Source: Amphiura filiformis
Taxonomy: Eukaryota > Echinodermata > Ophiuroidea > Amphilepidida > Amphiuridae
Direction of reading: 5' to 3'
Length of the DNA stretch: 64,000 nt
NCBI RefSeq assembly: GCF_039555335.1
Contig: NW_027305506.1
Location: 930,001 to 994,000, forward strand
The first letter of the stretch is position 1. Every line of letters starts with the position of its first letter. This document shows, piece after piece, positions 52,946 through 64,000 of the stretch. Position numbers and translations under genes: made by a program. The notes under the pieces are model-generated. The model made no database searches. It saw only the letters and a list, made by a program, of their open reading frames with translations, and was not told where the DNA came from.

Positions 52946-54913
52946 TTCTTTGCGTCTTTATCACGTTTCTTCCTTCCACCTCATAATATACATTATGACT
53001 TTATCTTCTGTTTTCTTTGTTTCTCTCCTTTTTTATTATTATTATTTAATGAATCTCTCTTCTTTTAAAACTTCGGGTTCCTCACCTTTCCACTTTATAA
53101 GCAGGCTCCCTTTTTGTTCTTTCTTGTCACTTTTTTTTTATAAGTTGAACTATTCTTGTTTCATATATTTGTCATTCCATCATTTCCTTCTGTTCTTTGT
53201 ACTTTTACTTCTCCCTTTCGTTTCTATCCACTTTCTGTCATTTTTATTGTTTATATTTCTTTGTTCTAAATTAATCAATCAATCAATTAATCAATCAATC
53301 AAGCAATCAATCAACTTCAGCTAACTTTATTTTCAAATCACAACAACAATATATTTATTTTCCCTACTTTGTGTCTTCTTTCCTCTTTTTCTTCCATTCT
53401 GTATTACATCTACAGGGTGTCACAAAAGTTCCTTTACCATTTTGCTATTATAACGTATCGTATATACATTAGATTATGAACAATATGAAAATAGATTTTC
53501 GCAAAGAGGAAACTTGAATTGTTTTGATATTTTAACATGATCAGTTTTTGGTCAAAAGAAATTATAGCACGACACGTGACGGTGAAATATTAATACTGGT
53601 TCGCTCAAAAAACACTACGGATACTTTAGCCTCCTCTCTGTTACAATAAAAGCATGTGTCTACAATTAATAATAGCTTATTATTGGTCACAAAATGATGA
53701 ATACAATGTTTGTGATATAGGCCTACAATCAAATTTAAAAAAATGTGTACGAAAATTGGCAACAGGTGAAACATTTTCTTAATTTTATGTTGGGGTTGCT
53801 ATTCTTAATATCGCAAGATTATTTAAATTGGCTGGGCAGCATTTCATTATATCAAACTGATGAGTAATTTTAATTAAAAAGGGAGAAAACATACCTTATA
53901 CTGAGTAAAATGAAATCATTTACTTTGACAGATTATTAGATGACTTTTCCTTGCAAAGTCTCAAATGAAATTATATAAAGTATATTAAAATATAAAGCCC
54001 AATGGCAGTACCTAAACGTTGATGTGAGGGTGCAATCAAAGTTGATGTGAAGGTGCAATCAACATGATCAAGCCCATTATATAGAAGGGCTTGGCGTTGA
54101 AGCAATTTTTGACAACATCATGGTCGTTGAAGCTGAAACTTATTTGAGAATTTTCTTGTTATGCGTAGTGACAGAATTTTTAAAACTTCGGAAGTTCAAA
54201 ATTCAAATATTCAAAGTTGGTAAACATCATGAGCAACATCCTGACATGGATTATAAAAGTTGATATCCTTGGTTTAAAAAGGGCAATTGAGCTGCATATG
54301 AACTCTGACATGCCCAATGGAATAGGCCTACCCATATATTTGAGTAGTTTAGAAATGGTTTTAATGCTTTCAAAGAAAAGTAAATTATGCTAAGTTTGGT
54401 ATCAGATTAATTGTACAAGTTTGCTCTTTTCAAACTAAATTTATGTATTTGAATTATCCTTACGATTATATTTGTGAGAGACATGGTTCAAAATGGAAAA
54501 GAGACTTTTGGGATAGGCCTACCCTGAATTTATAATTTCTTTAGTTTCGGCTCTCTTAATTCTTTGTATTTTCGCTTTTAATTCTTTTCCTTTCCTTTCC
54601 TTTCCTTTCCCCATATATCATTTAATTTTTCCCATTACATGTCTTCTATTGTTGTATTTCTGTTAACTCTACTTTCTTTCACTCCCTCATCTGCACATGC
54701 CTGTTTTCCCTTTGTCATTTTCTTTCTTGCTCTCTTTCATTCATCCTGCCATTATTTCTATTATGTATTCGTGCCTTCTTTCTACGTTCGTTCTGTATCT
54801 TATTTCTTCCTTGTTTAATTTCTCCCTTTTTCTTCCTTGGTTTTTGTGTTCACTTCCTGGCTTTTTTTGCTGTATGCTCCAAAACGTTTTTTCCTTACTT
54901 GCTTCCGTACCGA
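52946..54913. other. T-rich non-coding stretch
   Basis: No gene. TACAGGGTGTCACAAAAGTT at 53413 looks like the end of a Tc1/mariner-related element. A (TCAA)n run is at 53275-53310. Confidence 0.5.
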
Positions 54914-55603
54914 CCCAGCAAACACAAAACGTTTTCGACATCATTCGCAAAAGGTTATAAAAGGTTGTCAGAAAACGTTTAAATGTCGGGTTATATACAG
55001 GGTATATTAAGAGTATAAAACGTTTTCATAACCTTAAAAACATTTTTGATAATCTACTGCTCAGGAAACAAAAATGTTTTACAGAAAACGTTTAAATGTC
55101 GGGTTATATAAAGGGTATAAAAACGTTTTGGTAACATTCCAAAAACATTCTTGAAAAATTGATACAAAACATTCTAAACAAAATGTTATTTTGGGGTTGA
55201 AAAAATATTTTGCGAAAAATGTTTGCCCAAAATATTTTCAATAACGTTTTAAAAACGTTTTCATGACCTTTATATAACCCGACATTAAATGTTATTAAAA
55301 GGTTTTGAAAAAACATTTTAAGAACATTTCTTTGTTTGCTGGGTTCAAATATTTTAACATAATGTTATCTAAGTATTGACACAATATTTTGCAAAAATGT
55401 TTGCAAAAATAGTTTGCAATAACATTTTTTGAAAACATTTAAAAATATTGTTGTAGTGTGTTTTCATACAAAACGTTTTATAACGTTTTCATGACCTTTA
55501 TATAACCCGACATTTTAATGTTATTAAAAGGTTTTTACCTAAACCAAAAGCCAACATATAACTTATTGAAAACGTTTTTGAAACGTTTTTGTGTTTGCTG
55601 GGG
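54914..55603. mobile_element. Foldback element with CCCAGCAAACACAAAACG ends
   Basis: The left end CCCAGCAAACACAAAACGTT is mirrored by AAACGTTTTTGTGTTTGCTG, then GG. The inside is full of direct and inverse AAAACGTTTT and TATAACCCGACATT/AATGTCGGGTTATA blocks. A diverged fragment lies at 37160-37340. It is nested in the large 52258-60810 insertion. Confidence 0.85.
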
Positions 55604-55960
55604 ATTTATCTTTTTTATTGTATTATAAAGTGTTTGTTATTGTTACAATGTTTTTTCTCTTTGCATTCGTGATATTACATTTTGAGACATGCTCAAACAT
55701 AAAACAAATCATTTATCACTCTTTAGTTCTTTCTTTCTTTCTTTCATGATTTCATACAATCAATCGTTCATTCATTCTCATTTCTAACTTCATTTTTCTT
55801 AATTTCACATCCTTCTTTCATCTTTCATTTTCTTAGCATGTTTTACTCTTTCGTTTTGTTTTATTTCCCCCTTCTCTTTCTGACTTCTTGCTTTCAAGTT
55901 TCATTTATTCTTTCTCTCTATTATCTTTCAGTCTTACTTTCATATCATAAATTCATTCTT

Positions 55961-56151
55961 ACACTGTAAAAACAGTGTTCAGAAAGTGATGACAAGAATG
56001 TGTTTAGAAACGTTATGTTTAGAATATGGATGTCAGATGTTTAGAAATCAGTAAACACCACATGATGTTTAGCTTCTAAACTTGTTTGCAAAGTGAAGGC
56101 AAAATTGTGTTTAGAAAACTGTTTAATTTCTAAACACTGTTTTTGCAGTGT
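55961..56151. mobile_element. Small MITE with ACACTGTAAAAACAGTGTT ends
   Basis: The left end ACACTGTAAAAACAGTGTTC and right end AAACACTGTTTTTGCAGTGT are inverse; several TGTTTAGAAA blocks lie between. About 191 bp. Confidence 0.8.
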
Positions 56152-56894
56152 ACGTTTGTGCTTTACATCATTTACTTTACATATCTTTCTTCTTTGCTTT
56201 TCCCGGCATTTCATTCCTTCGTAAGGTTAATTTTCTTCTTTCTTAATTGCCCTGGAATATACTGTTCATTTGTACTGTCTTACTTTTCTTCAAGTTCATC
56301 ATTATTTACTTTTCATGCTTTCACTTTCATCCTGTTTTTATCTTAAGAATTCCCTTCTCTTTTCATCACTCTTTCTCTCCCTTTCCTATCTTTACTTCTT
56401 TTATGAAACAGTGACCATACATATGACTAATGAACTTAGCAGAGAATTAAAACAGTATTTTAGTAAATAAATAATCATTTTCTTCCAACATTAACTTTAA
56501 AGATGGTTATACATAATCGACTCGAGTCAAGATTCTCTTTTTCAAAGGGGTCACATTGACTAAAAGTGCCTTTATTATTCGTTTATTTTTGATGCACTCG
56601 GGAGTTATCATTAGCCTTCTCAAGTTTACAAAACAATCATAAAAACATAGGCATAAATAATTTCAATAAAACTTAATGAAAATAAGATATTATGAAGTAA
56701 GTATAGTAACAAAAGATAATTTTAAATTGATAGGCCTAAGTATCTAACGTATATGAAAGAATAACTTCATGAATGAATTCATTAACTAACAAAAAAAATA
56801 AATAAATAAATAAATAAATAAATAAATATATAAATAAATCCAAGTAAGGTAAATCATCCACAGTAAAGTGCTCAACCAAGAAGGGGGCTGGAAT

Positions 56895-57038
56895 ACATTT
56901 AAAATAGACTTGGTGATTTATTAAAGCATTATACACACTCATCAGAATATTCTGATGAGCGTAGGTCGGCTTCGGCTGGCCTGCATGAAACAATATTGTA
57001 AATAATGCTTTAATACATCACCAAGTCTATTTTAAATG
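56895..57038. mobile_element. Small inverted-repeat element
   Basis: CATTTAAAATAGACTTGGTG, then ATTTATTAAAGCATTAT, is mirrored by ATAATGCTTTAATACATCAC, then CAAGTCTATTTTAAATG. The centre has a second palindrome ATCAGAATATTCTGAT. Confidence 0.82.
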
Positions 57039-57414
57039 TAAATAAATATATAAATAGGCCCTATAAGTGAATAAGTAGGCCATATAATATAAAGTAAAAT
57101 GAAAGTAAATAATATAAATAAATCGAGAAATGCTCAAACATTAAACAACTCGTTTTTCTTTTTTTCATGCTTTCATTCATTAATTCATTCATTCATTTGT
57201 TCCTTCGTTTATTCTCATTTCTAACTTCCTTTCTTTTGGTTTAACATTCTTTCCTTTAAAAAAAATTTTTGCACCTTTTATTTCTTTATCTTTCGTTTCG
57301 TTTATTTCGATTCTCATTTTTTACCTTTTCCCTTTCTGACGTTTTGCTTTCATTTATTCTTTCTCTCAATTTTCTTTCTGTCTTACATATATTTGTAATA
57401 TATATCTTTAAGTA

Positions 57415-59080
57415 AGTATATATCTTTAAGTAAGTCTATTTTCCCTGATCTATGGAAAAAAGCAAAAGTAACACCAATCTATAAATCAGGTGACAAAACT
57501 GATGTTGGAAATTATAGGCCCATTTCTGTTCTTCCAATTGTTTCCAAAATTATTGAGAGGGCCATTCATGATCAATTGTATGTTTATGACTAATGCAGGT
57601 CTTCTCTCTGAAGATCAATCTGGTTTCCGTGCCAACCATTCAACTACCACAACTTTACTTAATGTAGAAGATTTTATACTTAAGAACATGGACAGTGGAT
57701 TCGCTACTGGTGTTATATTTATTGATTTAAAGAAAGCTTTTGACACGGTCAATCATGAAATACTACAAAAAAAAAAAAAAAATATGGTGTTCAAGGCAAA
57801 GAGCTTCTGTGGTTTAAATCATATTTGTATAAAAGATCTCAAACAGTTAGTGTAAATTCTTCTTTATCTGACTTTGAAAATGTTAATATTGGAATTCCGC
57901 AAGGATCAATCCTAGGTCCTTTGTTATTTATTATTTTTGTAAATTGTATGCCTAATGCTGTTAACTGTAAAACTATCATGTACGCAGATGACACAAGTTT
58001 AATGTGTAATGGAAAGAATGTTTTGGAATTGCAAGCTAAATTAGAGTCAAGTCTTTGCAGTGTAGCAAATTGGTTTCATGCAAACAAACTTACTTTAAAT
58101 GTTGATAAGACCAAGTTTATGGTCTTTGGTACCAACCAAATGCTTGAAAAGTTTAATGATATAAATCTAACATATGAGGATACTTTTATTATTGAACGAG
58201 TTCACGAGTTTAAATATCTTGGGAGTAAAACTTGATTCTAAACTTTCTTGGTCAGCTCATGTAGATTATTTATGTACAAATGTTTCTAAAAAAATTGGTG
58301 TCATTAGGCGTGTTAAATACTTCCTGCCTCGTCAAACCATTGTTATGTTATCAAATGCACTTGTTATGCCTCAATTTGATTATGGTAGTTCTGTATGGAG
58401 TAATTTTTCTTGTGAATCTCAAGCAAGGCTGCAAGTGTTACAAAATCAGCTAGCCAGGACAATTTTATCTGCTGATATTAGAACACCAATAAGTAACTTA
58501 ATGAGTGCACTACAGTGGATAAAACTAAATGATAGATGGAATAATCAACTTCTTATTTTAGGTTTTAAGTGTTTAAGAAACCTGGGTCCATCTTATCTAT
58601 CATCTAAATTTGAATTTGTTCATGATAGTCATATGCATATTACCAGGAATCATTCATCAAATACTCTTGTTGTACCAAAATGTAATTCAAATTCAGGCAA
58701 GCGTACATTCCATGCCAGAGCTGTTAATACTTGGAATGAAATTGCACCTCAAATCCGCAAAGAATTAAATAATATGTCTTTGTATCAATTTAAAGCACGA
58801 ACAAAATAATACGAACTGCTAAATAATTTGGAATTTCTTTTCCCTTATAAATTGTACTTTTTATAAGGACATTTTAGCTTCAGCTTGTATTTTGTATAAT
58901 CTTTGCCATATGAGTTCAATACTATTATGTTATTGATTTACCATGTGTAAGATGTAAATTTACTATGTATCAATATGTATTACAGTATTTTATAATTGTA
59001 TGAGGGCCTGCTTGGAAAGCAGTGCTTGACACTGAAGTGGAATTACCCTCAATAAAGAAAGATTATTATTTATCATATTA
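57415..59080 (+). pseudogene. 5'-truncated LINE with reverse transcriptase, frameshifted
   Basis: The plus strand holds VGNYRPISVLPIVSKIIERA, then (after a break) EDQSGFRANHSTTTTLLNVE, VIFIDLKKAFDTVNH, GIPQGSILGPLLFIIFVNC, MYADDTSLMC (catalytic aspartates kept), VHEFKYLG, and after another shift LDSKLSWSAHVDYL, LVMPQFDYGSSVWS and the tail FHARAVNTWNEIAPQIR. The interruptions are near 57585, at a 15-base A run near 57770, and near 58230. The 3' end has CAATAAAGAAAGATTATTAT. There is no endonuclease region: 5'-truncated. It is less decayed than the copies at 31-34 kb, so it is younger. Group: CR1/Rex1-like by motifs; not searched. Confidence 0.88.
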
Positions 59081-59101
59081 CTTTCATATAATGGATTCAT
59101 T

Positions 59102-59757
59102 ACCTAGCTGGGGGGTTTTCAACCCCCCGAGCTAGGTACTGTTTTGCTATCCGATCTTTCTTCTTTCTTCTTCTTCTTCTTCTTTCTGGCAATAAATTTC
59201 AAAATGCTTCTCCTCCTACATGTTACACCCTACAATTACGTAACTTGCACATATGTATCGGCTATATCCAGTGCCCATAGGGTGCAAACAGAATTGGGAT
59301 CAAAGGTCATTAAAGGGCATTTTCGGTATATAACCAAATATCTTCAAAATGCTTCTTCTGCCACATATTACATAGCACAATGACGTCACTTACACATGTG
59401 CATCGGCTTTACCCAGTGCCCATACCTTGCACACAGAATTGGGGTCAAAGGTCACTCATTAAGGGGTAAAATCTTACAATTGCATTATCTGGACATCTGT
59501 AAGGAGTATGGGGCTCAAACTCGATACAATAAATCTCATGACCAGGGGAACATTTTGCGGGGGTCAGGTCAAAGGTCATGCAGAGGTCAAATTTTAGAAA
59601 CGCATTTCCTGGACATCTGTAAGGGGTACGGGGCTCAAACTTGGTGACAACAAACTTAATGATCAGGGGAACATGTTGGAACACTTTACAGGGGTCATTT
59701 TTGGAACATTTTGTAGGGGTCAGATACCTCCACAACACCAACATACCCCAGCTAGGT
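59102..59757. mobile_element. Element with ACCTAGCTGGGG inverted ends
   Basis: The left end ACCTAGCTGGGGGGTTTTCA can itself fold (CCCCCCGAGCTAGGT follows), and the right end is ACCCCAGCTAGGT. The inside has repeated phrases such as GGGTCAAAGGTCA or GGTCAAAGGTCAT and GGACATCTGTAAGG. Non-autonomous, about 656 bp. Confidence 0.75.
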
Positions 59758-60600
59758 TTGTGGTCTATGACCACCATTTGCCACTAGTTCTTACTTTTAC
59801 TTTACATTTATATGTGTATCTTTCTTCTTTAAGGTTTTCTTTCTTCTTCCCGTCATTTCATTCCTTCGTTTTCGTAAGGTTTTCTTCCTTCTTGATAATG
59901 CCTGGCCTATATACCGGTACTGTTCCTTTGTACCGTCTTTATACGTTTCTTCATTCATCCTTTTACTTTTCATTCTTTCACTTTCATCCTATATTTTTAT
60001 CTTTAGATTTCCCCTTTTGTTTTTATCACTCTTGTTTTAATTCTGATTTACCTTTTCTGCACATTTTGTCTACCTGATTTCACCTAACTTCCTAAGTTTC
60101 TCTCTCGTTTTAGTTGTTTCTTTGTCTCTATCTTTTACATTCTTTGGCTTAATTCCCTGTTTTTACTTTGTCCTTTTCTTTCTTTTTTCCTTTTTTTGTT
60201 AGCGTTTTTTCTTCTTTCCCTTTGCCTTTCCGATCTTTACTTCTTGTTCTTTATTTTTCCCAATGTTCTGAAGGAGGGTGGGGACGACGGGAAAGTGAAT
60301 TGTTCCTTTGCTTGGTTTTGTTTTGTGTGAATTTTGTTTTTCTGAGCTCTATAACATTTAGTTTAAACCGTCATTATTTCGTTTAAGAAATATATAGATA
60401 AAGAAAGAAAGAAAGTTAAAGAAAGAAAAAGATTAGACCTATTAGTAAATAAGTAAGCCCCAATAAAAATTAATGAATAAATGAATAAATAAAAGTAAAT
60501 AATATAAAATAGGCCTAAATCGAGATACATTTTCAATTTCAGATTGAGCGGGATTCGCGCCATGCATGCATGGCATTGGTGCGCTGTATGCAAATTAGGC
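59758..60600. other. T-rich non-coding stretch
   Basis: No gene; open frames here come from pyrimidine-rich sequence. Confidence 0.5.
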
Positions 60601-60810
60601 AACAAATGTGCTTAACTGTACTTACGAACACACCCCTTGAGGTGCTCATAAAGTTACGATGCGTTTGCCTCATTTACGTACTGTTTACGAGTCGCAGACT
60701 GTTTGTGAAACAAGTTTACGTACTGTTCGTAACTTACGAACGGTTCACGGAGTTTACGTACGGTTGACACCCCTTACGACGAGTCGTAACGCTTAGTGAA
60801 ACAGGGCCTG

Positions 60811-61140
60811 GTGAAATAAAATATTTTGCAAATTTATTGGTCTAAAAACCCTCTTTTTAACAATCTTAGAAATGTTTTACATGAAGATAATTTATGTTAT
60901 TCTTTTGTAGAGTGTCTGAATGAAAGTGTAGGGGGTTGCTTTTGTTGTCTGGATGTTTATTTTGTTGTTTATTTGTTTCTTTTTGTCGTGTTTGTTTGTC
61001 ACTTTTTGTGTGGGTTTTCGTACGTGTTTTCTCATGAGATTATTTTGCGAAATAGTTGGTCTAAATTAATTCCATTTTTAGCAAACTTTTTGATATTTTA
61101 CAAAAGCACAAATTATATAAAAAGTTTGCCGGATGTCTAA
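60811..61140 (+). repeat. Continuation of the 225-255 bp tandem repeat
   Basis: GTGAAATAAAATATTTTGC, then GAGTGTCTGAATGAAAGTGT and TTTATTTTGTTGTTTATTTG, continues the third unit from left of the large insertion, followed by a diverged fourth copy. Confidence 0.82.
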
Positions 61141-61509
61141 ATGAATAAATAAAAGGTAATTTTAATGGTTTGAATGTTTTATTTGTTGTTGGTTGGTTTT
61201 GTCACTGTGTGTTGGTTTGTTATTCCTTTGTTTTTTGTCTTTCATGTTGGATTTTTCATAGGCCTAGCTAGCTCTTGGCCTAGCTAGGGCTAGGCCATCA
61301 TGGTTTCCCTCTTAAAATTTCACTCAGGGTATCAGAATGTTAAGCTTCAATAAATAAAATTAATATTTTGTAAAATATTCAGGCGAGTATTGACAAATAT
61401 TCAATTTTTATCATCGTTTATTTATTTTCCTGTCCATTATATTTTGGACTTGTCTGTCTTGTTGTTTGGCATTTTTATTTCATATGTTACGACTATAAAA
61501 TAATTATAG
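61141..61509. other. Non-coding stretch
   Basis: AT-rich, no feature recognised; the expected next LRR exon was not found here. Confidence 0.5.
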
Positions 61510-62265
61510 GCCTACTGCATCTCGTCTGAAGTTGAGAATGCCATCAGTGCATTTACGCGGTTCGCGGTTGCATCGACAGCATGTGTGATTCGAACTGCGA
61601 AATGTGTATGGTGTTATCCTCAGCTTGAGACAAGATGCATCGGCACCTAGTATTATAAGTTGAGAGCTGATGAGAGTGCCATCACTAAACATCAGTGCAT
61701 TTAAAAAAGCGGTTGTGTCGCCAGCGTACGGTCAAAATCGCCGCATGTGTATACATGCGTACGGTCAAAATCTACACGTGTCTATATGAAATCCAACATG
61801 GCGCTACTGTCAACTTGAGATGAGACACTATAGAGGCCCTGCATCATTTTATCGATTGGCTCCAAACAAAGGATTTGAACCGGTGTCCTTCACCGTAGTT
61901 ATGGCGGAGTGCAGTCCATTCAATCAAATGTTGTCATCAACCTATTTGATCGTAGTGCAGGGTTATGTGTGTGAGACCAACTGTCACGGTAGATTGCAAT
62001 CATGCTTTTGTTGAATGCATTTGAGTAGTCCGCCATATTTACAGGATGATACGTTATGCAGGGCCTCTATACTGTGTCTCGTTGCAAGTTGCAGGCAGTA
62101 ATGCCATGTATGTATTTCACAGTGGCAGTCAGTTTGAATCGCACCCACTAACCAAATCCGACAGGGCATATGATACATGCGTAAATAGTGTCAAGCATTT
62201 TGTGCATGCTGGAGACATTATTGCGTAAACGCACCTATGGCACTCTCAACTTGAGACAACTTCAC
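61510..62265. mobile_element. Foldback cluster related to 49003-49384
   Basis: GAAATCCAACATGGCGCTAC, then CAACTTGAGATGAGACACTA and TAGAGGCCCTGCAT, is mirrored by ATGCAGGGCCTCTATACTGT, then TCGTTGCAAGTTGCAG and ATTTCACAGTGGCAG. Fragments of the same motifs occur at 61520-61660. Several partial copies seem stacked. Confidence 0.65.
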
Positions 62266-62274
62266 CAAAAATAT

Positions 62275-62928
62275 TTGAAATTTTGATGGAAAATGAGGCT
62301 TTTTTGGAAATTGAGTATTTTTTAACCATTTTTGGTGCAAATTTCTCAAAGTTCGTCAAAATATAAAAAGGCGGGTCCTAGACATTTTTATCTACCGGAT
62401 TCATTCCAATAAGCGCCCAGAGCGCTTTACAAAGTCATTTTGGGTGGGCCCTTATTTTTTACCTGGTTTTAATAGCTAATTTTTTCATAAGGGCCGTTTA
62501 TTAGAAACAAATTTAACATCATTTTTATTATAATAAGGTCCCGAGATGTTCTAGTATTCATTCATTTCATTTTTCATTTTTCATCAACGTCTATCAGTCA
62601 CTTCAAGTTCAACATTAACGGTACCCTTTAGCAAATTGAAAATACACTGGGTGGGCACTTATTGGGGTATGGGCGCTTTTTGGAACAAATACGGTAGTTT
62701 ATAAAAATTAAAAACATTTTTATTTTTTATTTTTGTTACGTGGTCCGAAATAATTGGGCAAAAAAAAAGCATTTTTGGGATTTTCTCCAAAAATGAGCAT
62801 TTTTGCCCAAATTTGACCTCAAAGATGAATTCATCAAGTACTTCAATACAATTTAGATCAACATTATTTAGCAGTTACAAGGCCCAAAAATTTCCATAAT
62901 TCCAGGGTTAAGACCACCCTTTAAAGCC
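62275..62928. mobile_element. Second copy of the 15601-16214 MITE, with a nested element
   Basis: Shared inner sequence (AAATTTCTCAAAGTTCGTCA, GGTCCTAGACATTTTTATCT) and the right end GGCCCAAAAATTTCCATAAT, then CCAGGGTTAAGACCA, match 15601-16214. A nested block at about 62394-62700 has its own inverse ends (ACCGGATTCATTCCAATAAG and its mirror TTGGAACAAATACGGTA). Confidence 0.7.
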
Positions 62929-62981
62929 ATATTGTAACATTTGCTGATGAGCACGCCCTTTCAAAATTTTGTTTTTTTTAC

Positions 62982-63269
62982 CAGTGGCGTAGATTTTTTT
63001 GGACATTGGGGGGGATGGGATTTGAAAAAATTCAGTGAAAATTTTTACCATATTGAAGCTGAACTGGTGAAATATGGTACAAAAGTGGAATAAATTCGCG
63101 CAAAGCGCGAACAATTTGGCACCTTTTAGGTTAAAATGGCAAAATATGGGGTTAATTTGGTCAGAAACCCATATAGGCCCTACGGCAACATGGGGGGATG
63201 ATTGTATGGACCATCCCCCTGACAAAATATTGGGGGATTTATCCCCCCCCCCCCGGATCTACGCCTATG
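62982..63269. mobile_element. hAT-like MITE, 288 bp, with 8-bp target duplication
   Basis: The left end CAGTGGCGTAGATTTTTTTG and right end CCGGATCTACGCCTATG are roughly inverse. TTTTTTAC flanks both sides (62974-62981 and 63270-63277). G-rich left and C-rich right interior, as in the element at 41338. Confidence 0.78.
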
Positions 63270-63277
63270 TTTTTTAC

Positions 63278-64000
63278 ACAATTATAATGTACTTTAAACT
63301 AACAGCTAACACACCCTGCAAAAATCAAGAATCTAGGTACCGTACTGTAGTTTTGTCAAAATCCGAAATAAAACGCAGGAACCGTCATTTAATTCTTAAT
63401 TATTACGATGGAAATATTAGTCGAACGTGTACCGGTATGCGATGTTCATAACAGAGTACGTACATGGCGTGCAGGTCTGCGGGAAATCCGGAATACTATA
63501 CACACATCAAAGGATCGTACTGTAGCACGACTAATGTAGTGACACGCATTGGGGACATCAGTGCTGGTAGTAAATTCTAAATTTCTTTGCTTTACCTCGC
63601 GTTGTTCAGCTCAAAATTATAAGGGGACATATATCTGACATTAAAAAGCTAACATTTTATTAAAAAGAATGTCTATTTTGATGGAAATGTAACAATATGG
63701 CTAGCTTAAAGCAGGTTGTGTGTCTTGTAGTAGGGCCCTTAGCATACCGGTAACATCAAGAAAAACTTGATCCACATAATTATGTTACTGTAACTTTAAA
63801 ACCATAAACAGCACAATACCAAAACCATACATTTTCTGAAAGCTAAATGTATAGGGACTCTATACATGTAGCTTTCATGGTAATATACAGGGTGCGTAAG
63901 AAAACATACAGGGTGGAAAACTAAAAATACCCATTTTCATTAAATATGTTACCTCATATAAATATTTACAGACAAGTAGTATATTTAAAATAATGTCATA
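63278..64000. other. Non-coding stretch to the window end
   Basis: No gene was recognised. ATACAGGGTGCGTAAGAAAA near 63887 may be the end of a Tc1/mariner-related element. Confidence 0.4.

Larger units (their letters stand above)
55604..57414. other. T-rich stretch with two small inverted-repeat elements
   Basis: No gene. The two elements are listed separately (55961 and 56895). Confidence 0.5.
52258..60810. mobile_element. 8.55-kb insertion with hAT-like ends and an 8-bp target duplication
   Basis: The left end is CAGGGCCCGTGGCGTGTTTC, then ACTAAG; the right end, read inverse, is CAGGCCCTGTTTCACTAAG. GTGAAATA flanks both sides (52250-52257 and 60811-60818), and the tandem repeat it interrupts continues on both sides. 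Sub-terminal TACGTAA/TTACGTA motifs are dense at 52285-52440 and 60620-60790. No transposase was found inside; instead it holds a (CTTT)n tract, foldback elements and a LINE. A short non-autonomous hAT-like element enlarged by nested insertions is the simplest reading. Confidence 0.8.

Noticed and set aside
52950-53324. 124-residue hydrophobic frame after the CTTT tract
   Set aside because: It results from T-rich low-complexity sequence (Phe/Leu/Ser codons) and ends in a TCAA repeat; there is no domain and no splice support.

Overview
This window is animal nuclear DNA, not microbial. It is AT-rich, with short exons bounded by GT-AG splice sites, long introns full of palindromic miniature transposons (MITEs), tRNA-derived SINEs, degraded non-LTR retrotransposons, and one large exon of NLR type. 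A rabaptin-type gene ending in a FYVE finger, an NLR/LRR exon, and CR1-like, Penelope-like and hAT-like remnants together suggest a marine invertebrate, probably a deuterostome such as an echinoderm. That is inference; the species cannot be fixed from the sequence alone.

Layout. 1-5.6 kb: intergenic DNA with many short hairpin elements, a Penelope-like fragment and a SINE. 5.6-21.8 kb, minus strand: eleven exons of the C-terminal half of a rabaptin (Rab5 effector, RABEP family) gene, ending in a FYVE zinc finger. Reading phases agree across the exons except at one break in the first FYVE exon. One upstream exon carries two in-frame stops. No exon for the N-terminal, Rab4-binding half was found. 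23.2-28.1 kb, minus strand: five phase-compatible exons of a protein with a von Willebrand A-like segment, identity uncertain. 31-35 kb: broken LINE copies. 35-49 kb: transposon-rich DNA with two hAT-like insertions that have 8-bp target duplications, a transposase remnant and a 606-bp tandem duplication. 49.76-51.47 kb, plus strand: one 1.7-kb exon coding for the end of an NLR NTPase region plus leucine-rich repeats, with no NACHT exon in view. 51.5-61.1 kb: a tandem-repeated intron or flank split by an 8.55-kb insertion that has hAT-like ends and an 8-bp target duplication and itself holds a LINE and several MITEs. 61.1-64 kb: more foldback elements.

Most notable observation. In the rabaptin gene, the last coiled-coil exon before the FYVE exons is followed by 38 copies of an 84-bp unit with no net length change. 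Each unit codes for 28 residues (four heptads) of the Rab5-binding coiled coil and also carries the exon's own 5' splice site (CAG|GTAGGA or a close variant). The array is therefore a ladder of candidate splice donors that would lengthen the coiled coil in whole 28-residue steps without changing frame. The first five donors lie before any stop codon. Nine units further along contain stops, so most of the array is probably intronic. Four other exons of the same gene also have local, partly decayed duplicates, several including splice donors, so duplication of exon ends is a recurring theme here.

Whether this rabaptin copy is functional is unresolved. Eight of its exons look intact, but three lesions (two stops in one exon, one frame break in the FYVE part) point to a pseudogene, a defective allele or assembly errors.
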